Below, piece by piece: positions 32,025 to 40,781 of a stretch of 61,580 nt of DNA. Below the pieces are notes generated by a model that made no database searches, was not told where the DNA came from, and saw only the letters and a program-made list of their open reading frames with translations. The position numbers and the translations under genes are program-made. Each line of letters begins with the position of its first letter. Position 1 is the stretch's first letter. Source of the stretch: Parachitinimonas caeni (GTDB lineage: Bacteria; Pseudomonadota; Gammaproteobacteria; Burkholderiales; Chitinimonadaceae); assembly GCF_030129945.1 (NCBI RefSeq), contig NZ_JARRAF010000026.1, positions 1 to 61,580 of the forward strand. The letters run 5' to 3'.

Positions 32025-33683
32025 ATGAATCCACGCCTGATCAGCAGCTTGACTGCTTGTGCGCTGGGCCTGAGCAGCCTGGTTCCATTCACCGCCCATG
32101 CCGCACCCGGCCAAGCGCCAAAGCGGGTGCTGATTGCGGTTTTTGACCAGATGCGGCCGGAATATGTCGAGCAATTCGGCATGGAGAATCTCAAACGCCT
32201 GCGTGATAGTGGCGTGCATTTTTCTCAGGGCTATTTGGGCCATACCACCTCTGAAACCGTCGTCAGTCACAATGTGATGGTTAGCGGCCAGTTTCCCAAA
32301 AACATGGGCTGGCAGGATGAGGCATTCCGCGACACCCGCAATCTGCTGGGTAAGGGCAAGAATGTGATGTGGTCTACAGGGGGCATGACCCGAGACCAAT
32401 TCACCACGCTGATCAAGGATGCAAATTACCCGAAGCTGGCCGACTACCTGCATAAAGCTCAGCCGGGAACCAAATTCATCGCCGTCGGGCAGAAGGATTA
32501 CGCCGTTGAATCGCTGGCGGCGCCGTCTGCAGATATCGCCGTGCGCATGTCTGACCGCATGAAGGACGTCAGCAAGGAAACCGGTTGTGAAAACCTCAAG
32601 GGCCAATGGCGCAGCCCTGCTGGTGTAGGCGTGCCGACTTATCTGACTGAGCCGCGCTGTGGCCGGTTTTATGTCAACTCGGATAAAGGCAATGACTATG
32701 GCACCAAGGCCGGCGAACCCAGCTGGCTTTACCCGCTCGATGGCAATCGCTTTGTACCCGGTGAAGATCCCGAGCATCTGGGCGGCGATGCCTGGGTTGC
32801 CGATGCTGCCATGCTGATGGCTGAAAAGGAAAAGTGGAGCGGCATGCTGGTGACTTTCGGCGGCATCGACAAGGCCGGCCATATGTGGGGGCCTGGCCAA
32901 CCCACAGGGCAAGCTGCCGACCCGGCTGCCCGTACTCAGCTGCCCTTCATCGCCAAGCATGCCGATGAGCAGTTTGGCCGTCTTATTGAAAAGCTGAAGG
33001 CGCTGGGCCAACTTGACGAAACCCTGATCGTCATCACCGCCGATCATGGCGGCGTCAATGGCTGGCATGGTTTCCAGGGTGCCAATGCGGCAGGTGCCAG
33101 TGATTACAACTGGTATTACGGCGAGGCCGCCAATGCGACAGGGCTTGATAAGCCGGTTCCGGCCATCAAACCCCTGATCGACACCGGCAATGTGTTGTTC
33201 AACTACCAATCGACTACTGTCAATACCTGGCTCAAAGACAACAGCCCGGCCAAGCGGAAGGAAATGGCCCTGGTCATGCGCACTTTGCCGGGTGTGGTTG
33301 CCACCTATTACCGTGACGGCAAGCGTTATGTGCTGGATACCGCTACCGAGACTTCCGCCAAAATGACCCCTGCCGAGTACACCTGGTGGAAAAAGCACGG
33401 CCAGGAACTGATGGATACCATGGCCGCTGACAGCAGTGCCGACGTCGTGGGCATTCTGGCTTCGGGCACGACCTACTCGGTTTGCGGTGATCACGGTGGG
33501 CCCAAGGAGCAGGAACAGCGTATCCCGATGTTCGTCTGGGCCAGCAACATCAAACAGGAAGTGTCAGAACATGGCTTCCGTTCTGTGGATATCCTGCCTA
33601 CGGTACTCAAGGCCATGAATATCAAACAGACACATAAAACCGATGGAAAACCTTACGCTTTGAAATTTGGCAAGCGTAGCTGA
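32025..33683 (+). CDS. Periplasmic alkaline-phosphatase-superfamily enzyme (type I phosphodiesterase/pyrophosphatase)
   Basis: 552 aa from ATG 32025 (in-frame ATGs at 32016 and 31986 are possible). Signal peptide ends FTAHA before APGQ. Metal-site motifs of the superfamily: first Asp in VLIAVFDQMRPEY, nucleophile region LGHTTSETVVSHNVMVSG, FGGIDKAGHMWGPG, and ITADHGGVNGWHG. Conserved type I phosphodiesterase/nucleotide pyrophosphatase layout. It would act on phosphate esters in the periplasm; substrate is inferred. Single gene with its own terminator. Confidence 0.85.
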   Translation: MNPRLISSLTACALGLSSLVPFTAHAAPGQAPKRVLIAVFDQMRPEYVEQFGMENLKRLRDSGVHFSQGYLGHTTSETVVSHNVMVSGQFPKNMGWQDEAFRDTRNLLGKGKNVMWSTGGMTRDQFTTLIKDANYPKLADYLHKAQPGTKFIAVGQKDYAVESLAAPSADIAVRMSDRMKDVSKETGCENLKGQWRSPAGVGVPTYLTEPRCGRFYVNSDKGNDYGTKAGEPSWLYPLDGNRFVPGEDPEHLGGDAWVADAAMLMAEKEKWSGMLVTFGGIDKAGHMWGPGQPTGQAADPAARTQLPFIAKHADEQFGRLIEKLKALGQLDETLIVITADHGGVNGWHGFQGANAAGASDYNWYYGEAANATGLDKPVPAIKPLIDTGNVLFNYQSTTVNTWLKDNSPAKRKEMALVMRTLPGVVATYYRDGKRYVLDTATETSAKMTPAEYTWWKKHGQELMDTMAADSSADVVGILASGTTYSVCGDHGGPKEQEQRIPMFVWASNIKQEVSEHGFRSVDILPTVLKAMNIKQTHKTDGKPYALKFGKRS

Positions 33684-33704
33684 TCTTTTCTGTGCCAACC
33701 TGCA

Positions 33705-33738
33705 AGCGGCGTCCAGATGGGCGCCGCTTTTTGTTTTT
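33705..33738 (+). terminator. Terminator after the phosphatase gene
   Basis: AGCGGCGTCC (33705-33714) pairs with GGGCGCCGCT (33719-33728) with one G-U around a 4-nt loop, followed by TTTTTGTTTTT. Confidence 0.85.
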
Positions 33739-33857
33739 CCATGTCTTGTTTCACACCGTTGTTCGGCACTATTCACACGGATTTTTATGACGTCAGCTTT
33801 TCCGCTAAAGTAAGCCACTTTGGCAACGAGGTTTGCCTGCCGCTCAAAGGAGACCGC

Positions 33858-34781
33858 ATGAAACACCTGGGTTTGATCATTTCCCTCTGCCTTGCCAGCG
33901 TGCCAGCTCTGGCGGGAGATAAAATCTATGTTCACAGCAGCAACCAGATTGCGCTGGTGGATATGGAAACCAAGCAAAGCACCGCTTTGGCCAGCCCGAC
34001 GCTGGACGGAAGCATGACGGATATGGCAACCGATGCCAGCGGCAACCTCTATCTATTGACGTTCAACGCCCTCTATCGCTACGACCTGAGCACTCAGAAA
34101 GCGACCAAGATCGGCAACCATGGCATCACCGGCGCCAATGCGCTGGCCTTTGACAGTAATGGCCGACTGCTGGCGGCTTCGTTCAGCAACACCAATCTCT
34201 ATCAGATCGACCCGACAACGGCACAATCAAGCACGGTCGGGAGCCTGCCAGTTGCATCGGCGGGCGATCTGGCGCTGATGAATGGCCGTTTATTGCTGGC
34301 TGGCAGCAACGACACGCTGGGCCTGATCAATCTGCGGTCCGGGACTTCCAGCATCAAAGGCAGCTTTGGCCTGGCGACCTCGGTTTTCGGGCTGGCAACC
34401 AGTGACAGCAACATTTTGTATGGCGGCGCCAACTCCAAGCTATTCAAGGTGGACCCCTCGAATGGCGCCGTCAGCTACCTGTTTGATATGCCCAGCTCCT
34501 TCGGCCAGATCAACGGCATGGCCAATTTCAAGGCTGCGGCAGGACGCGATGAAGATCGCATCATGAACTGGGCGGAAGATCATTATGGTTCCCTGTTTGC
34601 GCCGGCCTTCTCGGCATCGCGCCGGCTTGGGGACTACTACTACCGCTACTACGCTGATACCGGCAGCATGCTGGCATTCAAGGGTGACCGGATTTTCTAC
34701 TACACCGTTGGCTCCGCCGCACCAGCAGATCTGGGCTTGATGTCCAACTTCCTGCCCATGGCTGCGGCAGCGGGGTATTAG
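33858..34781 (+). CDS. Exported beta-propeller-like protein with C-terminal tyrosine-rich module
   Basis: 307 aa from ATG 33858 with AAAGGAG 8 nt upstream. Signal peptide MKHLGLIISLCLASVPALAG. The body has propeller-type repeats (MTDMATDASGNLYLL, ALAFDSNGRLLAASF, LYQIDPTT). The C-terminus (MNWAEDHYGSLFAPAF, GDYYYRYYADTGSMLAFKG) resembles a module I recall at the ends of secreted betaproteobacterial proteins. The stop TAG lies within a copy of the dispersed repeat (TTAGGCGCTGTTGAG, 34778-34792). Confidence 0.7.
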   Translation: MKHLGLIISLCLASVPALAGDKIYVHSSNQIALVDMETKQSTALASPTLDGSMTDMATDASGNLYLLTFNALYRYDLSTQKATKIGNHGITGANALAFDSNGRLLAASFSNTNLYQIDPTTAQSSTVGSLPVASAGDLALMNGRLLLAGSNDTLGLINLRSGTSSIKGSFGLATSVFGLATSDSNILYGGANSKLFKVDPSNGAVSYLFDMPSSFGQINGMANFKAAAGRDEDRIMNWAEDHYGSLFAPAFSASRRLGDYYYRYYADTGSMLAFKGDRIFYYTVGSAAPADLGLMSNFLPMAAAAGY

Positions 34782-34792
34782 GCGCTGTTGAG
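34778..34792. repeat. Dispersed repeat copy on a stop codon
   Basis: TTAGGCGCTGTTGAG matches the family core TTAGGCNCTGTTGA; the TAG at 34779-34781 is the stop of the beta-propeller gene. Confidence 0.5.
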
Positions 34793-34805
34793 TTGTCCTT
34801 CAAGA

Positions 34806-34839
34806 CGGCCAGCCATCCCAGGCTGGCCGTTTGCTTTTT
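34806..34839 (+). terminator. Terminator after the beta-propeller gene
   Basis: CGGCCAGCC (34806-34814) and GGCTGGCCG (34821-34829) form a perfect 9-bp stem with a 6-nt loop, followed by TTTGCTTTTT. Confidence 0.85.
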
Positions 34840-35004
34840 GCCTGCCATTCATGCGCTTATCCGGTTAAGGGTGTGTCAGTCCGGATGCAATCATCTATAC
34901 CTAAGTTGCCAATTGCCACTACACCCCCTCTGGCAAGGTGGCATTTGCCGAAGTCAAAGCCGCAGCAGGCCACATTCACTCATCTACCCAGGGTGGACAA
35001 ACTT

Positions 35005-36258
35005 ATGCACAGGACTGACAACCTTACTCCTCGCAGCATAGGGCTGGGTCTGTTGCTCGGTTTATGCATCGGAGGCACTGCACAGGCGAATGATGACGAA
35101 AAACCGATGTTTACCTTCGCCAGTTACGGCACGCTGGCGCTGACGTATTCAAGCGAGGATAAAGCGGAATACAACAGCAGCCTGCTGAGCTCTGGCGGCG
35201 TCGGCGATTCGCAAAGCTGGGGTGGCGAGGTCGATAGCCGGATCGGCGCGCAATTGACCAGCAATCTCGGCAACGACTTTTCAGCGGTGGTGCAACTGGT
35301 GTTCGAGCGCCGTTACGACAGCTCCTGGCAACCTACTGTCGAGTGGGCCAACGTCAAATATCAGCTCAATCCAGACTTCAAGCTCCGACTTGGGCGTATT
35401 GCCTTGCCCAATTTCCTTGATGCGGACTATCGCAAGGTTGCCTATGCCACGCCATGGGTCCGCATGCCGGTTGAACTGAATAATCTGGTGCCGATTACCA
35501 ATAGCGACGGGCTGGATCTGAATTACCGCCAGCGCTGGGGGGAAGTACAAAACACCATTCAGGCCGCTGTGGGCACGGCCAAAATCCGCTATCCAGGCAA
35601 TGGGCACGCCAATGTCTCGGCTATTCGCGCCATCTCGGACACACTGGAATATGGCAACTTCAAACTTCGGCTGAGTTATTCACGCGCCAATCTGGATCTG
35701 GATCTGGCGGATGATTTGTGGAACGGCTTTCGACAGTTCGGGCCGCCCGGCACTGCCATCGCCGATCGCTATTCCGGCCACAACAAGCGCGTCCGCTTTT
35801 ATGGCATTGGCGCCAATTACGACCCGGGAAACTGGTTTGCAACCGCAGAATATGGCCGGACCACACCAAACAACTTTCTGGGTGATCGGACTGGCTGGTA
35901 TGTCGGCGGTGGCGTGCGGCTCAATGCCTGGACGCCTTATGCCACGATTGCAGGCAGCTCTGTGCTCAGCGCCACCAGCGACCCTGGCCTCGATACGCGC
36001 AGGCTTCCTCCTAACGCGGCGGCCGTCGCCAATGTCCTGAATGATTCCTTGAACTATCTGCTGCAGTCGCGCGGCCCGCAGCGCACGTATTCACTCGGGC
36101 TTCGTTACGACCTTAGCCGCAATACCGATCTGAAATTCCAGATAGACCGTGTGGTGTTACCCAATAACTCGGCTGGCTATTTGTGGAATCGCCGCGATGA
36201 CTACGTTCCGGGGCGTGCCTATCATGTTCTGACTTTTTCCCTCGACTTCACCTACTGA
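35005..36258 (+). CDS. Outer-membrane porin
   Basis: 417 aa from ATG 35005. Signal peptide ends GGTAQA before NDDEKP. The mature part is alternating amphipathic beta-strands typical of a 16-strand general porin (SYGTLALTYS near the start, QLVFERRYDSSW, WANVKYQLNPDFKLRLGRI) and ends with YHVLTFSLDFTY, an aromatic terminal residue suited to outer-membrane assembly. First gene of a three-gene unit with a PstS-like protein and a c-di-GMP enzyme. It may be phosphate-related by context; selectivity not shown. Confidence 0.82.
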   Translation: MHRTDNLTPRSIGLGLLLGLCIGGTAQANDDEKPMFTFASYGTLALTYSSEDKAEYNSSLLSSGGVGDSQSWGGEVDSRIGAQLTSNLGNDFSAVVQLVFERRYDSSWQPTVEWANVKYQLNPDFKLRLGRIALPNFLDADYRKVAYATPWVRMPVELNNLVPITNSDGLDLNYRQRWGEVQNTIQAAVGTAKIRYPGNGHANVSAIRAISDTLEYGNFKLRLSYSRANLDLDLADDLWNGFRQFGPPGTAIADRYSGHNKRVRFYGIGANYDPGNWFATAEYGRTTPNNFLGDRTGWYVGGGVRLNAWTPYATIAGSSVLSATSDPGLDTRRLPPNAAAVANVLNDSLNYLLQSRGPQRTYSLGLRYDLSRNTDLKFQIDRVVLPNNSAGYLWNRRDDYVPGRAYHVLTFSLDFTY

Positions 36259-36269
36259 GGGGGATTGCG

Positions 36270-36692
36270 ATGATGAAACACACCACATTGCTGATCCCCC
36301 TGCTACCTCTGCTCTGGTCGATGGTCCATGCCGAGACAGTCGTGGTCGTTGCTGCGAATTCGCCCCTGCCGGCCCTGACGGCTAACCAGGCCGCCGACAT
36401 CTTTCTGGGCAAAGCCGGTACTTTTCCTGACGGGCGACAGGCCGTTCCGCTTGACCTGCCGGCAGATTCGGCCATTCGCCAGGACTTTTACCTCAAAGCC
36501 ACCGGCAAGACGCCGCAACTGCTCAAGTCGTATTGGACCAAGCTGATTTTTACCGGTCAGGCAGAACCCCCGCGCGAAGTCAGCGATCCGGCAAAGCTCC
36601 GCAAACTGGTGGCCAGCAATCCGGGTTTTGTCGGATATATCGACCGGGGCGAGGTGGATGGCAGCGTCAAGATTGTCTTGACGCTGCGTTAG
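36270..36692 (+). CDS. Short PstS-like periplasmic phosphate-binding protein
   Basis: 140 aa, ATG after GGGG(GATT) spacing of a few bases. Signal peptide MMKHTTLLIPLLPLLWSMVH ends AHA-like before ETVVVV. The rest resembles one lobe of PstS-type proteins (VAANSPLPALTANQAADIFL, FPDGRQAVPLDLP, NPGFVGYIDRGEVDG). At 140 aa it is about half a full PstS, so it is a single-domain sensor or truncated protein rather than an ABC-transport partner. Sits 11 bases after the porin and 14 bases before the GGDEF-EAL gene. Confidence 0.72.
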   Translation: MMKHTTLLIPLLPLLWSMVHAETVVVVAANSPLPALTANQAADIFLGKAGTFPDGRQAVPLDLPADSAIRQDFYLKATGKTPQLLKSYWTKLIFTGQAEPPREVSDPAKLRKLVASNPGFVGYIDRGEVDGSVKIVLTLR

Positions 36693-36706
36693 ATTGCCGC
36701 GAAGCG

Positions 36707-39382
36707 ATGGACCATACCCCGCTTTTCAAGTCAAACAGACGACGGCGCCTGCAGATGGTGCGGGTGATCGGGACTTTCTTGCTGGTTGCCTTGCTGGGGC
36801 TGGCTGTCATCTGGTTTGCGACCTGGCATGTGGTAGGTCTTGAGGAAACCAGCACGCGCGAAGCGGCAGCCCAGTCGAGTCGGGAATTGGCCGAAGCTTA
36901 CGAGGCTCAGGTCATTCGCAACCTTGGAGCCATAGACCAGACCTTGAGGCTGGTGAAATACGCGCGGGAGCTACGTGGCCGTGCCTTCACTTTGAGTGAT
37001 CTGAAACTCAAGGGTCTGCTCCCTCCCTCGCTGGTATTTGATGTAGGCATTGCAAGTAGCGATGGGACTTATCGCGACGAGGACAACCTGTCTCCTCATC
37101 CCAGCGCTGCCGGTAAACCCTGGCTGGAGAACCATCGCGCATTTGATGCCGGCAATATGTATATCAGCCGCGTTCAACCGGTAGCGGGCAGTGATACCTC
37201 GGTCATGATATTCAGCCGACGGCTGAACACCCCTTCGGGGGATTTCGATGGCATTGTGACCCTGGCAGTAGACCCCAGTTACTTCACCAGCAGCTACGAC
37301 AAGAAGCGGATCGGTGAACAGGGAGTGATTGGCCTGCTTGGTCAGGACGGGGAATTCCGGGTCCGACGGGTTGCCGATGCGGTTGCCATTGGCCAACCGG
37401 TGAATTACCGGCAGGTAACGGGCTTGCAGAATGCGCAATATGCGTCGGGGGCGTTGCTGGTCAGCCCCTGGGATGGCCTGCGCCGCTATACCACCGCCCT
37501 CCCCTTGCCCAATAGCCCTTTGGCCGTGCTGGTAGGGCTCTCTGAAACCGAGCAGCTGAGTACCGTGATGCAACACCGGCACAGCTATTTCTGGCAAGCC
37601 GCGATTGCCAGCGCGGTTTTACTGATCGTTCTCGGGGTGCTGGCAGTTTTGTCCATCCGCCTTGGGAATAGCGAAATGCAGCGGCATCTGCTGCAAGAGA
37701 CTTATCACGCGGCATCCGAAGCCAGTGTGGAAGCGTTTTATGTACTGGATGCCATCGAAGTTGACGGCAAAGTCACCGACTTCGTGATGCGAGACACCAA
37801 TCGGCGTGGCTTTACGCTGTTCGGCACCCAGAAGGAATCGCTGATCGGCAAACGCCTGCTCGAACTGCTGCCCGAAGCCGCACAGGATGGCTTGCTATAC
37901 GACCTGATTCGTGTGGTGGAAACCGGGCAGACCAATGAAAAAGAGTGGCGTAATCAGCATCCCGCCATCCGGGCCGAATGGCTCTACCGGGAAGTCGTAC
38001 CCGTTAAAGGCGGAATCGTAGCCATTGTGCGCGACATCTCGGAGCGCAAGAAGCTGGAAATCCAGGTGCAATACCAGGCCACCCATGACACGCTGACCGG
38101 GCTGGCCAACCGGCACCTGCTAAACGACCGCTTGCAAACTGCCATCGCGGCGGCCGCCCGCCAACGACATGCCGTCTGGGTCGTATTCGTTGATCTGGAT
38201 CGCTTCAAGCTGATCAACGACACCTTGGGCCATAAAGCGGGCGACCATGTTCTGACGGTCATTGCCGACAGGCTGACGGCAACGGTACGGGAGTCGGATA
38301 CCGTGTCGCGTCTTGGCGGAGACGAATTCATGCTGATCCTCCCTGGCGCGCACGAGCGGGCGCTGTTCACTTCCTTATTGCAACGCATCATGGGGGTGAT
38401 TTCCCAGCCCGTTGAAGTGGATGAGAAAGAATTCTTTCTCGGCTGCAGTCTGGGCGTCGCCATTTACCCTCAGGATGGCGACAACGCAGCCGAGCTGATC
38501 GAGCGTGCCGACATTGCCATGTATCAAGCCAAGGAAAGCGGCCGCAACAATATCCAGTTTTTCACGCAGGAGATGAATCAGCGCTTGCAAGAGCGCCTGC
38601 AAATCGAAAGCGCTCTGCGTCTGGCGATCGAGCAGCGGGAATTTCTGCTGCATTATCAGCCCAAGGTGGATTTGCGCACGGGCCGCATTGTGGGCGCAGA
38701 AGCCCTGATACGCTGGCAGCATCCTGAGATGGGCATGGTGTCCCCGGCCAAATTCATCAGCCTTGCAGAGGAATCCGGCCTGATTGTGCCCATCGGCAAA
38801 TGGACCCTGCACGAAGCCTGTCGCCAGACCAAGGCGTGGATTGACGCGGGCCTCCCGCCCCTCAAAATGGCCGTCAACCTTTCCGCCCGGCAGTTCCGCG
38901 AGCCGGATCTGGTGCAGGTCATTGCGGACACCCTGCATCACAGTGGCTTACCCGCTGGATTGCTGGAAATCGAGTTGACCGAAGGCATGGTCATGACCGA
39001 TGTCAATCATGTGATCAAGGTGCTGCACGAACTCAAGGCGCTGGGGTTAACCATTGCGATTGATGACTTCGGCACGGGCTATTCCAGCCTCTCCTACCTG
39101 CACAAATTCCCGATCGATGTATTGAAGGTGGATCAATCCTTTGTGCGCGATATTCAATCGCAGGAAGACCAGTCGTTGATTGTGCAGTCGGTCATTTCTT
39201 TGGCACACAGCCTCAAACTGCGCGCCATTGCCGAAGGCGTCGAAACCGAGGCGCAGCTTGGCTATCTACGGCACCACGGTTGCGATGAAATGCAGGGCTA
39301 TTACTTCAGCAGACCCTTGCCGGCCGACGCTTTCCAGGCATTGTTGGCGTCGGGCAAGACCTTGACCCCTACCAGCACTTAG
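36707..39382 (+). CDS. Membrane GGDEF-EAL c-di-GMP enzyme with periplasmic sensor
   Basis: 891 aa from ATG 36707. TM1 about 17-37, periplasmic Cache-like domain, TM2 about 290-312, a PAS-like region (about 335-445), then GGDEF (RLGGDEF at about 534) and EAL (GAEALIRWQHPE at about 663). GGDEF has a full motif and an RxxD inhibitory site (RESD) five residues upstream. EAL keeps ELTEGMV, IDDFGTGYSS, KVDQSFV and AEGVET. Both halves look catalytically intact, so it can make and break c-di-GMP. Neighbours suggest that the signal is phosphate, read through the PstS-like protein. Its TAG lies in a repeat copy. Confidence 0.9.
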   Translation: MDHTPLFKSNRRRRLQMVRVIGTFLLVALLGLAVIWFATWHVVGLEETSTREAAAQSSRELAEAYEAQVIRNLGAIDQTLRLVKYARELRGRAFTLSDLKLKGLLPPSLVFDVGIASSDGTYRDEDNLSPHPSAAGKPWLENHRAFDAGNMYISRVQPVAGSDTSVMIFSRRLNTPSGDFDGIVTLAVDPSYFTSSYDKKRIGEQGVIGLLGQDGEFRVRRVADAVAIGQPVNYRQVTGLQNAQYASGALLVSPWDGLRRYTTALPLPNSPLAVLVGLSETEQLSTVMQHRHSYFWQAAIASAVLLIVLGVLAVLSIRLGNSEMQRHLLQETYHAASEASVEAFYVLDAIEVDGKVTDFVMRDTNRRGFTLFGTQKESLIGKRLLELLPEAAQDGLLYDLIRVVETGQTNEKEWRNQHPAIRAEWLYREVVPVKGGIVAIVRDISERKKLEIQVQYQATHDTLTGLANRHLLNDRLQTAIAAAARQRHAVWVVFVDLDRFKLINDTLGHKAGDHVLTVIADRLTATVRESDTVSRLGGDEFMLILPGAHERALFTSLLQRIMGVISQPVEVDEKEFFLGCSLGVAIYPQDGDNAAELIERADIAMYQAKESGRNNIQFFTQEMNQRLQERLQIESALRLAIEQREFLLHYQPKVDLRTGRIVGAEALIRWQHPEMGMVSPAKFISLAEESGLIVPIGKWTLHEACRQTKAWIDAGLPPLKMAVNLSARQFREPDLVQVIADTLHHSGLPAGLLEIELTEGMVMTDVNHVIKVLHELKALGLTIAIDDFGTGYSSLSYLHKFPIDVLKVDQSFVRDIQSQEDQSLIVQSVISLAHSLKLRAIAEGVETEAQLGYLRHHGCDEMQGYYFSRPLPADAFQALLASGKTLTPTST

Positions 39383-39475
39383 GTTCTGCTAACGACGCCA
39401 TGCCACAGAAATCGACCCGGCCCGCAGGGTTTCGCCGGAAAACGATCTGCAAACCTTGCGTCCACAGAGCCTAAG
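39378..39475. repeat. 98-bp MITE-like repeat between convergent genes
   Basis: The ends are inverted repeats, CTTAGGTTCTGCTAACG (39378-39394) and, reversed, CTTAGGCTCTGTGGACG (39459-39475), 13 of 17 identical. TA dinucleotides occupy corresponding positions within both TTAGG ends. It contains the stop codons of the GGDEF-EAL gene (39380-39382) and of the FAD oxidoreductase gene (39471-39473), and shares 25 of 27 bases with the window start (reverse of 1-27). No coding capacity. Confidence 0.55.
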
Positions 39476-40601
39476 CGCAATCCAGCAAGCACTGCGCTGT
39501 CTGGCTGGCGATATGGGCGCCGAGCGCAACACCCATGCCATTGCAGCCAAAGCCAATGACGGTTTGCGGGGCAATGGACTGGACGCGAGGGAGCTTATCC
39601 GCCGTAAAGCCCATGATGCCGGCCCAGCGGTGCGCAATGGTAAACGGCCTCTCCGGCAGAATGACTTGGGCCAGCAGGGTTTCCAGTGCTTGCTGAATGG
39701 CCGGCGTCGTATTCATGGCCGTTGTTTCTTCACCCGGGAAATCCAGATTACGGCCGCCCCCCAGCAATACCCGGTCACCGACATTGCGGAAGTAGTAATA
39801 GCCCTCATCGAGATGGTAAGTGCCTTTCCAGGGCAGGCCAGCAATCGGTTCTGTGACAATCACCTGCCCTCTTCCCGGCACGATGCCGCAATCAGGCAGC
39901 AATTCGCGACTGATGCCATTGGTGCAAAGTGCCACCCCACGCGCGACGAACGAAATGGCTTCGAGCCCGCCTCGCAGTTGCACTGCAACCTTGCCCTCGG
40001 CGGGCTCCAGCGCGGTCACCTCGGCACCATAAACGATTTCTATGGACTGACTACGGGCCAGCGCAGCCAGCGACTGCATGGCGCGGCCTGAATGAATCTG
40101 TCCCTCAAACGGGTTAGCCAGCAAAGCCTGCACGTTGCCAGAAAAGCCACAACGCTGACGTCCACCCGCCTCAACAGAGAAAACCGGCTGGCCAAACAAG
40201 GGCTTGAGCAGCTGATTGACGGCATCAAGCTGCTCCAGAGCTGGCAGCTGCGCGGCAAATAACAATTCATACCCGCCCAGCGGCTCATACCCCAGCGCCG
40301 CATCGCTCAGTCTGCCCCGCAGCTTTTGCAAGCCCAGCCAGCGTTGCTCGACCAGCTGCAGTGCCGCAGCATCCCCGAGCTTGCGAATATCCGACAAAAT
40401 CTCGGTCAAGCTGCCAAAGCAGGCAAACCCGGCATTGCGCGAGGAAGCCCCCGCAGGCAACAGTCCGCGCTCCAGAACCACGATACGATCTTGCGGCCGC
40501 CGCTGGCGTAATTCCAACGCCGTCTGCAAGCCAACGATGCCGGCACCGACAACGATCCAATCAGTGCGGGTCAGTACATCCTGCTCCCAAAAACTCAACA
40601 T
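39471..40601 (-). CDS. FAD-dependent D-amino acid oxidase-like oxidoreductase
   Basis: 376 aa from ATG 40601 with GAGG about 9 nt upstream. FAD Rossmann motif WIVVGAGIVGLQTAL at the N-terminus, then RNAGFACFG, typical of DAO-family enzymes. C-terminal RWAGIMGFTADKLP and IGFGCNGMGVALG complete the FAD fold. Cytoplasmic. It lies 180 bases downstream of kynU in the same direction, so it may act in or near tryptophan/kynurenine degradation, but the substrate is not determined. Ends in the 98-bp repeat. Confidence 0.8.
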   Translation of the reverse strand: MLSFWEQDVLTRTDWIVVGAGIVGLQTALELRQRRPQDRIVVLERGLLPAGASSRNAGFACFGSLTEILSDIRKLGDAAALQLVEQRWLGLQKLRGRLSDAALGYEPLGGYELLFAAQLPALEQLDAVNQLLKPLFGQPVFSVEAGGRQRCGFSGNVQALLANPFEGQIHSGRAMQSLAALARSQSIEIVYGAEVTALEPAEGKVAVQLRGGLEAISFVARGVALCTNGISRELLPDCGIVPGRGQVIVTEPIAGLPWKGTYHLDEGYYYFRNVGDRVLLGGGRNLDFPGEETTAMNTTPAIQQALETLLAQVILPERPFTIAHRWAGIMGFTADKLPRVQSIAPQTVIGFGCNGMGVALGAHIASQTAQCLLDCA

Positions 40602-40781
40602 GGTTTTGCCTCTGCAAGAAGAAGCAGCCTGTAAAACCGGCGCGCTACGCGGATCAGGCATCTCAGCCCCTTGGCACTGCCCTTCTACAAGCCACATCCA
40701 AAATGATGGGGGCCCAACATAGCGAACCGGGGCGATAGCGGCCAGCCGTTGTAATCGTTGCTAATCAAATTCAGGCGGGCG

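Noticed and set aside
31992-33494. A 500-aa open frame antisense to the phosphatase gene
   Set aside because: The plus strand carries a signal peptide and the metal-site motifs of the phosphatase family; the antisense frame shows none.
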